Below are positions 15,946 to 21,930 of a DNA stretch of 25,053 nt, piece after piece; the first letter of the stretch is position 1, and every line of letters starts with the position of its first letter. A program made the translations under genes and the position numbers. The notes under the pieces are model-generated. The model did no database searches and was not told the DNA's origin. It saw only the letters and a program-made list of their open reading frames with translations. The stretch is from a virus: IMG/VR virus record IMGVR_UViG_3300025411_000079, positions 1 through 25,053 of that record. One strand, written 5' to 3'.

Positions 15946-16443
15946 ATGCCAAATACTGAATCAAATCCAAGTTATGATTACGGTAAAACCAACATTTCAC
16001 CGTTAGAAGAATTAGCTAATCAATATAGAAAACAAGAAGTCGCTATAAACGATTTCACACCAGATAAACCATACGCAGGTGCTAATAAATCATATGAGTC
16101 AGAAGCAAAAGCAGCAGTTACACCTGTTGATATTAATGTAAGAAATTCTGAAATAGCAAGTAATCAATTTAGTGCGACCAAACCCTATGGTGTTGGAAAC
16201 AGTACATTGTCTACATCAGATGCAGAAACTGCTGTGACCCCAATAGATATATCGATAAGAAATTCTGAAATAGCAAGTAACAAATTCAGTTCCACAAAAC
16301 CATACGGTGTTGGGAATAATAGTTTATTTGTACCTGACGCTTCTACAGCGGTAACACCTATCGATATTCAGACAAGAAATGCTGAGTTGGCTTCTAATTC
16401 ATACAATCCTAAAAAAACATACCCAGATTTCGCAACATCATGA
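15946..16443 (+). CDS. Tandem 39-residue repeat protein (165 aa)
   Basis: Begins one base after the previous stop (TAATATG). Residues 35-72, 73-111 and 112-150 are three tandem units of 38-39 residues with the pattern N-x-F-x-x-x-KPYGVGN, then (T)AVTP(V/I)DI, then RN(S/A)E(I/L)AS. A partial fourth unit follows (NSYNPKKTYPDF), and a degenerate half unit precedes (SPLEELANQYRKQEVAI). The family is unknown to me. Such short repeats with conserved K-P-Y and R-N-x-E are likely to bind a periodic partner along a tube, capsid or tape measure, which is inference. Its stop overlaps the next start as ATGA. Confidence 0.75.
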   Translation: MPNTESNPSYDYGKTNISPLEELANQYRKQEVAINDFTPDKPYAGANKSYESEAKAAVTPVDINVRNSEIASNQFSATKPYGVGNSTLSTSDAETAVTPIDISIRNSEIASNKFSSTKPYGVGNNSLFVPDASTAVTPIDIQTRNAELASNSYNPKKTYPDFATS

Positions 16444-17291
16444 TATTAAAAAAACTTTTTTTAGAACTTATTAATGAAGCACCTAAAGATAAAAAAACTT
16501 TAGATGTTTCAAAACAAAAAAAATTGGAATATGCTGTAATAAACAGACATCCTATTACATTTGACTATAATGGACCTAGAAAAGGTAAAGATAGAGTTAA
16601 AGCGGGAGGTAGATTCGATGCAGAAGGTGTTACTTTAGGATATAATAAAAAAGGTAATTTAGTTTTACGTGCATATATTGATACGCCGTCTCGTTCCAAA
16701 AGAGGCACACCTAGTGATGTTGGTAATGAAAAAGCCAATTATGGATGGAGAACTTTTTTGGTTTCAAGAATGGGTAGTATTGTGGTTTTAGATATGAAAA
16801 CATTCGATGTCAAAAGACCAAAATATAAAGGTGCAAGTGACAAATCTATGTCAAGTATTATTGCAACAGCTTTGTGGACTAAAAAACCTGAAACAAAAAA
16901 GGTTGTAAAACCAACAAAAGCAAAAACGGAAAAACCTGCTCCTCCAATAGAAAAACCTACACAACCTGAAAAACCCACACCGCCAGTAGAAAAACCAATA
17001 CAACCAGAAAAACCAACAGCAGAGCCATTACCGGAACCAAGTCAAATAGAGAAACCAACAGAAAAACCTGAAGTTCCTCAACAAAAGGAACCAGTTGAAC
17101 CTGCGCCTCAAGTGAAACAACCTTCAGTTGAAAAACCTGAACCTATAGTTTCCAAAACAAAAAAACCGTTACCACAACCTAAACCAATAGAGAAACCTTC
17201 CAAACCAGAAGAAGAACCTAATGCAGGTGAAGAAGAAGATAACACATTGAAAGAGAACATAATGAGAATTAAACGTTTAATGTTATTATAA
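16440..17291 (+). CDS. WYL-like domain protein with Pro/Lys/Glu-rich linker and terminal helix (283 aa)
   Basis: Layout: N-terminal amphipathic helix MILKKLFLELINEAPKDKK (1-19), a folded domain (about 25-145), a linker of EKPTQPEKP-type repeats (about 150-262) and a C-terminal helix TLKENIMRIKRLMLL (269-283). The folded domain has AVINRHPITFDYNG, LVLRAYIDTP and GWRTFLVSRMGSIVVLD. This matches the order of a WYL domain (A-I-x-x-x-x-x-I-x-F-x-Y, then L-R-A-Y, then R-x-F-x-V-x-R). WYL domains sense ligands or nucleic acids in bacterial regulators. The N-terminus LINE-A resembles a T4 capsid-targeting sequence with its gp21 cleavage site. Overlaps the upstream gene by 4 bases. The WYL call is by pattern and uncertain. 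A virion-resident role is inferred from context. Confidence 0.6.
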   Translation: MILKKLFLELINEAPKDKKTLDVSKQKKLEYAVINRHPITFDYNGPRKGKDRVKAGGRFDAEGVTLGYNKKGNLVLRAYIDTPSRSKRGTPSDVGNEKANYGWRTFLVSRMGSIVVLDMKTFDVKRPKYKGASDKSMSSIIATALWTKKPETKKVVKPTKAKTEKPAPPIEKPTQPEKPTPPVEKPIQPEKPTAEPLPEPSQIEKPTEKPEVPQQKEPVEPAPQVKQPSVEKPEPIVSKTKKPLPQPKPIEKPSKPEEEPNAGEEEDNTLKENIMRIKRLMLL

Positions 17292-17315
17292 TTTTCGTTA
17301 TTATTATAAAATAAA

Positions 17316-17325
17316 ATATTTATTA
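17316..17325 (+). promoter_or_regulatory. Start-proximal ATATTTATTA box
   Basis: Ends two bases before the ATG at 17328, in a 36-base gap made almost only of A and T. One base differs from the ATATTTATAA form before the BppU-like gene at 8901. Confidence 0.4.
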
Positions 17326-17327
17326 AT

Positions 17328-17930
17328 ATGCAAGAAGGAACAGGAACAATATCCGCGAATGACTTAATGTCAAAATTAGTTAAAGCCAAAAAAGTTATGA
17401 ATATGGTCGATGGCGGAAGTTACCAAAAAGGAAATGTAGACGAAAGTATTTTAAGATCAGCACCAGAAGAATTAGCGGGTAGATTACAAGAATCTTCAGT
17501 GCCTCAACAAAGAAATTTAAATAGACCTGTAAGTGGTCCATTAAATATGGATAAAATCCAAGGTTCAAAATTACCAGATGCAATTAAGCAAGCAATGATT
17601 GACCATCCTATTCAACCAATTCCACAAATTTCATTAAATGAAACATTGGATATGGATTTTATAAAGGGAGCAAAAAGACTAATGGAACAAGAAGGTCTAC
17701 CAACAAAGAATTCACAATCTCAAAGAAATAGTAATACACAGGTATCTTCAAATGTTGATATGAAAGCAATCGAAGTTTTGATTGAAAACACAATTCGTAA
17801 AGTATTGGATGAAAAATTAAATCAACTTTTAACAGCTCAACAAACATCATCAATCAATGAAAATCTTGTATTGAAAGTTGGTGATTCTATATTCAAAGGA
17901 AAAATTACTGGTGTAAATAAAGCTAAGTAA
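17328..17930 (+). CDS. Uncharacterised structural or scaffold-like protein (200 aa)
   Basis: Residues 8-28 (ISANDLMSKLVKAKKVMNMV) form a helix. The middle is polar and low in order, with short motifs KLPDAIKQAMIDHPI (81-95) and LDMDFIKGAKRLME (107-120). Residues 143-170 form a predicted coiled coil (MKAIEVLIENTIRKVLDEKL), and the end LVLKVGDSIFKGKITGVNK (180-198) looks like a small beta-barrel. This mix of disorder, coiled coil and small C-terminal fold suits a virion accessory or scaffold protein. No known family recognised. Confidence 0.65.
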   Translation: MQEGTGTISANDLMSKLVKAKKVMNMVDGGSYQKGNVDESILRSAPEELAGRLQESSVPQQRNLNRPVSGPLNMDKIQGSKLPDAIKQAMIDHPIQPIPQISLNETLDMDFIKGAKRLMEQEGLPTKNSQSQRNSNTQVSSNVDMKAIEVLIENTIRKVLDEKLNQLLTAQQTSSINENLVLKVGDSIFKGKITGVNKAK

Positions 17931-17980
17931 TTTGTTTTTTAATTTTTTTTATGTATATTATTGACATATAATATTACTTA

Positions 17981-19204
17981 ATGTCAAAAATCAAAATCTT
18001 AGCAATACCTTCTGATAAATTCGGTGTGGGTAAATTCAGAATGTTAGATCCATTTAAATTTATTGGTGATAACTTTTCAAATGATATACACGTAGATATA
18101 TCATTCAACGCTCCTTTAGAGGATAATTTTTTCAAAGACTACCAAATTGTAGTTTTTCATAGCTTCATACATCAAACAAATCACGAAGATAACTTAGCGA
18201 GAATCAAATCATTGAAAGAAAAGGGCATTATAACCATTATGGATATAGATGACCTTTGGTTTGTTGATCAAAGACATCCAATGTATCAAGCTATAAAACA
18301 AAATAAAATAGGTGAGAAGAAAATTGAAATGATGAAATTAGTTGATTATGTTACAACAACAACTGAAGTATTCAAAAAAACAATTAGAGAAAAATTAGGA
18401 TTAAAAAATGTAGAAGTTTTTCCTAATGCTGTTGATGAAACGGAACCACAATTTCAACCAAATAACATTCCTTCAAATAAAATAAGATTTGGATGGTTAG
18501 GGGGCTCATCACATTTAAGTGATATAGAATTACTTGCAAACGGTATCTCAACTACTCACAATACATTCAAAGACAAGGTACAATTTGTATTGTGTGGATT
18601 CGATATTAGAGGTTCTGTAACTGAAATTAATCCACAAACAGGAGAACAAAGAAAAAGACCAATCCAACCTATGGAAACTGTTTGGTATAAATATGAACAA
18701 TATTTTACCGATAATTATAGTGTTTTAGATTTGGATTATAAGAATTATTTAATGAACTTTGCTGAAACTCCATACGAGGATAGTGATAAACCATATAGAA
18801 GAAGATGGACGAAAGAAGTTAGTATTTATGCAACCAATTATAATTTTTTTGATGTATCTTTGGCACCACTTGTGAATAGTGTATTCAATAATAATAAATC
18901 TCAATTGAAAGTTATTGAAGCAGGATTCCATAAGAAAGCATTGATTGCCAGTCAAGTTGAACCCTATACTATCGATTTAATTTCGGCGATGGATAATGGA
19001 CAATTTAACGATAAAGGGAATGCTTTATTAGTGCCTGAAAATAGAAACCATAAAGATTGGGCAAAATGTATGAAAAAATTAATAGACAATCCAAATATGA
19101 TCGAAGATTTAGGTAATCGTTTATATGAAACTGTTAAACACAAATATTCATTAAGTGTAGTGTCAAAAAATAGAGTAGAGTTTTTTAAATCAATCATAAA
19201 ATAG
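17981..19204 (+). CDS. Glycosyltransferase, GT-B fold, GT4-like
   Basis: Protein of 407 residues. The N-terminal lobe has KILAIPSDKFGVGKFRMLDP and MDIDDLWFV (87-95). The C-terminal lobe has VFPNAVDE (147-154), RFGWLGGSSHLSDI (169-182) and the family-typical region LKVIEAGFHKKALIAS (309-324), where glycosyltransferase family 4 enzymes hold the nucleotide-sugar-binding Glu. A C-terminal helix ends the protein. It is expected to transfer a sugar from a nucleotide donor. The acceptor cannot be told from sequence. Candidates are virion proteins, modified phage DNA or host surface glycan. A 50-base gap, T-rich, precedes it. No membrane segment. Confidence 0.88.
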   Translation: MSKIKILAIPSDKFGVGKFRMLDPFKFIGDNFSNDIHVDISFNAPLEDNFFKDYQIVVFHSFIHQTNHEDNLARIKSLKEKGIITIMDIDDLWFVDQRHPMYQAIKQNKIGEKKIEMMKLVDYVTTTTEVFKKTIREKLGLKNVEVFPNAVDETEPQFQPNNIPSNKIRFGWLGGSSHLSDIELLANGISTTHNTFKDKVQFVLCGFDIRGSVTEINPQTGEQRKRPIQPMETVWYKYEQYFTDNYSVLDLDYKNYLMNFAETPYEDSDKPYRRRWTKEVSIYATNYNFFDVSLAPLVNSVFNNNKSQLKVIEAGFHKKALIASQVEPYTIDLISAMDNGQFNDKGNALLVPENRNHKDWAKCMKKLIDNPNMIEDLGNRLYETVKHKYSLSVVSKNRVEFFKSIIK

Positions 19205-19211
19205 AATCAAC

Positions 19212-19442
19212 ATGTATTATCAAGTTACAATCGGTTATGAAACCGAACAAATGGACAGAGAAGGAAACCCACGTATTAAAAAAGTAAAATACGTAATCCA
19301 AGCCGAATCAGTAGAAGAAGCAACTATTGTTGCTGCTAAATACCGTGAAGGTGACGTAAGAGGTAGCGAAAGTTTAAGTGTCGCTAAGTTTCCAATTGAG
19401 TGTGTAATTGATGCAAAAAACACACCTGAGTATTACAAATAA
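19212..19442 (+). CDS. DUF4494-like small protein (76 aa)
   Basis: Has the form YYQVTIGYETEQMDREGNPR, then KVKYVIQAESVEEATIVAAK, ending VAKFPIECVIDA. The K-V-x-Y-x-x-x-(D/E)-x-x-G-x-x-K, then Y-x-V-x-A-x-S-x-x-E-A order is that of DUF4494, a small domain known mainly from Bacteroidota and their mobile elements. Function unknown. It supports a Bacteroidota host. It follows the glycosyltransferase by 7 bases and is followed by a terminator, so it ends a transcription unit. Its base composition looks richer in G and C than its neighbours by eye. Confidence 0.65.
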   Translation: MYYQVTIGYETEQMDREGNPRIKKVKYVIQAESVEEATIVAAKYREGDVRGSESLSVAKFPIECVIDAKNTPEYYK

Positions 19443-19451
19443 TAAGCATTA

Positions 19452-19483
19452 AAACACCGGTAGAAATATCGGTGTTTATTTTT
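19452..19483 (+). terminator. Rho-independent terminator
   Basis: AAACACCG (19452-19459), a ten-base loop and CGGTGTTT (19470-19477) form a perfect 8-bp stem followed by ATTTTT. It closes the unit that ends with the DUF4494-like gene and lies 15 bases before the dUTPase ATG. Confidence 0.85.
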
Positions 19484-19497
19484 AAAAAATCATTTTA

Positions 19498-20094
19498 ATG
19501 GAAAAAGAAAATATTGAAGATTACATTAAGAAATTAACTGAATTTGAATCTCAATTAAGTGGTGATAATCCATCTAATGCAGATGAAGAATTTATTAATG
19601 AATTAAATTCATTATTGAATCAATTAGGTAACGATATGCAATCTGCTTATCAACAACAAAGTATGATAACAAAAGTTAAAATTAAAAAATTAGACCCTAA
19701 TGCGGTCATTCCCAAGTATTCAAAAGATGGGGATGCTGGTATGGATTTAACAATCACAGATATTAAAGAAAATACCAGTTTTAGTATTACATATGGTTTT
19801 GGTATTGCAATCGAAATCCCTAAAGGTTATGTTGGATTAATTTTCCCACGTTCATCAGTTCGTAATCAAGATTTAATATTATCTAATTGTGTGGGTGTTA
19901 TTGATAGTGGTTATAGAGGAGAACTTCAAGCCACATTCAAGAAGACACAAGGTTTAGATAGTTTTTCATACAATGTTGGTGATCGAGGTGCACAAATTAT
20001 GATAATTCCATATCCTCAAATTGAATTTGTTGAAACTGACAATTTATCTGATACTGAAAGAGGTGCCGGCGGGTTTGGTAGTACTGGTTCTTGA
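19498..20094 (+). CDS. dut: Trimeric dUTP diphosphatase with N-terminal helical extension
   Basis: Hydrolyses dUTP to dUMP and pyrophosphate, which keeps uracil out of phage DNA and feeds dTMP synthesis. All five motifs of the trimeric family are present: motif 1 GDAGMDL (78-84), motif 2 PRSSV (117-121), motif 3 GVIDSGYRGEL (133-143, with the catalytic Asp and substrate-recognising Tyr), motif 4 RGAQ (163-166) and motif 5 RGAGGFGSTG (188-197). Length is 198 residues where 140-150 is usual. The extra first 55 residues are acidic and helical (EDYIKKLTEFESQL, EEFINELNSLLNQL). An internal Met56 could start a standard-size enzyme but has no ribosome site, so I keep the long form. Confidence 0.94.
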   Translation: MEKENIEDYIKKLTEFESQLSGDNPSNADEEFINELNSLLNQLGNDMQSAYQQQSMITKVKIKKLDPNAVIPKYSKDGDAGMDLTITDIKENTSFSITYGFGIAIEIPKGYVGLIFPRSSVRNQDLILSNCVGVIDSGYRGELQATFKKTQGLDSFSYNVGDRGAQIMIIPYPQIEFVETDNLSDTERGAGGFGSTGS

Positions 20095-20097
20095 TTT

Positions 20098-20139
20098 TTA
20101 CTATTTACCGATATATTTATATTAAATGGTAAATAGTAA
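20098..20139 (+). repeat. Perfect 12-bp inverted repeat over the HNH gene's start
   Basis: TTACTATTTACC (20098-20109) pairs with GGTAAATAGTAA (20128-20139) around an 18-base loop. The last A of the right arm is the A of the ATG. In RNA this would hide the start region, so it may hold translation low. Such control is known for phage homing endonuclease genes. It has no U-run and is a poor terminator. Confidence 0.8.
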
Positions 20140-20699
20140 TGAAAATAAAAATAGGTTCTATTATAGGTAATTGGGAAGTAATTTCCGAAAAATATATTAA
20201 AGAAAATATACAATGGAACGATTGTGTTTGTATATGTGGTAATATAAGACCAGTTCGTAGTTGGCATTTAAATAATAATAAAACATTTAGTTGCGGTTGT
20301 ACAAATATAAAAGGTCGTTTTAAGGCCGTTTGCGTTGGTGATTTATCATTATCTTATTATAATTCTTTTAAAAAGAATAGATCTAAAAATAAAAATATAT
20401 TTTTTTCTGAAGATGTTACTATGGAATATCTATGGAATCTTTTTATTAAACAAAATAAAAAATGTATATTATCTGGTATTGATATTACGTTAAATCCAAG
20501 ATGGTCACAACAAAATCATTGTAGAAAAACTGATATAAAACAAACAGCATCCATTGATAGAATTAATAATAATTTAGGTTATATTGTTGGAAATATACAA
20601 TGGGTACATAAAGATATTAATAATATGAAAGGTAGTTTTAGTGAAGAATTATTACTATACTATTGTGAACAAATTATTAATGTTAAATTAAAAAAGTAA
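20139..20699 (+). CDS. Free-standing HNH endonuclease (probable homing endonuclease)
   Basis: Protein of 186 residues. N-terminal zinc-binding type segment: C29, C31 and C33 (CVCICG) and SCGC at 51-54, with RSWHL between, the usual phage arrangement of a C-x-C-G knuckle and an S-C-G-C. C-terminal HNH domain: CILSGIDI (109-116), TASIDRINNNLGYIVGNIQW (136-155) and VHKDINNMKGSFSEE (156-170). These match phage HNH proteins with A-S-x-D-R-I, G-Y-x-x-G-N-x-Q-W-V and N-x-M-K. It would cut a specific DNA site and spread by homing. It sits between dUTPase and the next gene, both intact, so it is an intergenic insert, not an intron. It looks even richer in A and T than its neighbours. Confidence 0.9.
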   Translation: MKIKIGSIIGNWEVISEKYIKENIQWNDCVCICGNIRPVRSWHLNNNKTFSCGCTNIKGRFKAVCVGDLSLSYYNSFKKNRSKNKNIFFSEDVTMEYLWNLFIKQNKKCILSGIDITLNPRWSQQNHCRKTDIKQTASIDRINNNLGYIVGNIQWVHKDINNMKGSFSEELLLYYCEQIINVKLKK

Positions 20700-20701
20700 G
20701 G

Positions 20702-20712
20702 GATATTTATGT
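20702..20712 (+). promoter_or_regulatory. Start-proximal GATATTTATGT box
   Basis: Ends three bases before the ATG at 20716 and only two bases after the HNH stop codon. It closely matches GATATTTATGA before the minus-strand gene at 10397, with the same spacing. Confidence 0.45.
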
Positions 20713-20715
20713 AAT

Positions 20716-21120
20716 ATGAATTTACAAGAAAACATATCACGTATAAAGAAAGTAATGGGTCTTAATGAGGGACTTCATGATACATCTTGGCAAAACGAAG
20801 AAGGAGATAAAATAACTCTTTTAGATTTATTGAATGTAACCAATAATATACCTGTTACAAATATTCCCGTTGATAAGTTAAAACATATGTTATTAACTTG
20901 GGACGGTGATAATAGTGAAATAGAAAAAATAGAAATGGCTAATTTAGATTACCCAATTTTAATATTTGTAAATAATGAAGGTCATATTCTATCAATAGTC
21001 GATGGACACCATAGAGCACAAAAAGCGGTAAAACAAGGATTAGAAACAATAAAATGTAAATTAATTCCTATCAATTCTTTACCTAATAATGTTAGGAGAA
21101 TTTTTAAACATATTAAATAG
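20716..21120 (+). CDS. ParB/sulfiredoxin-fold protein with amphipathic N-terminal tag (134 aa)
   Basis: The N-terminus MNLQENISRIKKVMGLNEGL is an amphipathic helix followed by L-N-E-G, the form of a T4 gp21 prohead protease site. Residues about 80-118 have YPILIFVNNEGHI, SIVDGHHRAQKAVKQGLETI and a strand CKLIPI. This is the core of the ParB/Srx fold, in which D-G-H-H-R forms the nucleotide-binding site (96-100). Family members include CTPases, ADP-dependent nucleases and kinases. The remainder of a full ParB (helix-turn-helix) is absent, so chromosome partition is unlikely. Activity unknown. Confidence 0.7.
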   Translation: MNLQENISRIKKVMGLNEGLHDTSWQNEEGDKITLLDLLNVTNNIPVTNIPVDKLKHMLLTWDGDNSEIEKIEMANLDYPILIFVNNEGHILSIVDGHHRAQKAVKQGLETIKCKLIPINSLPNNVRRIFKHIK

Positions 21121-21164
21121 ATGATATTTATAAACAATAAACGGAACAATTAAAACTATCAATT

Positions 21165-21893
21165 TTGGCTTATAAAACAAAAACCAAAACACCCCAACCA
21201 CCCGTAGTAGCAGAAGAGAAAAAAATATCACATAAAGATAGGATTAGACAAATCATAAAACGTCCTAAAGAAAAGTTCCTCACTAAAAATCAAGAAGAAT
21301 ATTGGCGCATACTTGGTGAAAGCCAAATTACATTATGTTTCGGACCAGCAGGTGTTGGTAAGTCATATATTGCGATGAAACGTGCTGTAGACTTATTATA
21401 CGACGATTCTAACAAGTTTGAAAAGATTATTATAGTTAGACCTGCGGTGGAAGCTGAAGAGAAATTAGGGTCACTTCCGGGCGGTTTAGAAGAAAAATTG
21501 GACCCATACATTTATCCATCATATTATTTGTTAAATAAAATAATAGGTAAAGAAGCACGAGAAGAATTGAAAGACCAAGGATTTATTGAAGTGGCAGCTT
21601 TGGCTTATATGAGGGGATGGAATGTAGATAATACAATTCTTGTTTTTGAAGAGGCTCAAAATGCTACACCATCTCAAATTAAATTATTGTTAACTCGTAT
21701 TGGTTTTAATTCTAAATTTTTTATATCAGGAGATCTTGAACAATCTGACAAATATAGAGACAAAACTAAATCAGGTCTTTATGATGCCAAAGTTAGATTA
21801 CAAGACGTTAAAGGTATAGGTATATTTGAATTTAGTAATCAAGATATCGTACGTAATCCAATCATTGGAGAAATATTAAATAGATACGATTAG
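21165..21893 (+). CDS. phoH: PhoH-family ATPase
   Basis: Protein of 242 residues. Walker A GPAGVGKS (60-67), then IIIVRPAVEAEEKLGSLPGG (88-107), YMRGWNVDNTILVFEEAQN (148-166, holding Walker B) and SQIKLLLTRIG (170-180) with ISGDLEQSD (187-195). All are PhoH signatures, and length fits phage members. Walker B ends F-E-E-A-Q-N where D-E-A-Q-N is common. PhoH-type proteins are ATPases linked to RNA helicase activity and are frequent in marine and freshwater phages. No ATG exists between the upstream stop at 21138-21140 and the conserved region except by assuming TTG at 21165, so this gene likely starts with TTG. It ends in the stem of a hairpin. Confidence 0.92.
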   Translation: MAYKTKTKTPQPPVVAEEKKISHKDRIRQIIKRPKEKFLTKNQEEYWRILGESQITLCFGPAGVGKSYIAMKRAVDLLYDDSNKFEKIIIVRPAVEAEEKLGSLPGGLEEKLDPYIYPSYYLLNKIIGKEAREELKDQGFIEVAALAYMRGWNVDNTILVFEEAQNATPSQIKLLLTRIGFNSKFFISGDLEQSDKYRDKTKSGLYDAKVRLQDVKGIGIFEFSNQDIVRNPIIGEILNRYD

Positions 21894-21914
21894 GGGTTTA
21901 CTTATAACCCCTTT
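21892..21914 (+). terminator. Possible terminator after phoH
   Basis: AGGGGTT (21892-21898) pairs perfectly with AACCCCT (21906-21912) around a 7-base loop, and includes two bases of the phoH stop codon. The following sequence TTTCGTATTATATTT has only a weak U-run, so termination may be partial. The next ATG is 17 bases on. Confidence 0.6.
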
Positions 21915-21930
21915 CGTATTATATTTAGAT

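Noticed and set aside
17961-17972. TTGACA and TATAAT before the GT4 gene as a sigma-70 promoter
   Set aside because: The two elements are directly adjacent instead of about 17 bases apart, so they cannot form a normal promoter together.
19663-20094. Short dUTPase starting at Met56
   Set aside because: No ribosome site is seen and the upstream sequence is a coherent open helical region directly after a terminator. The long form is preferred but not proven.
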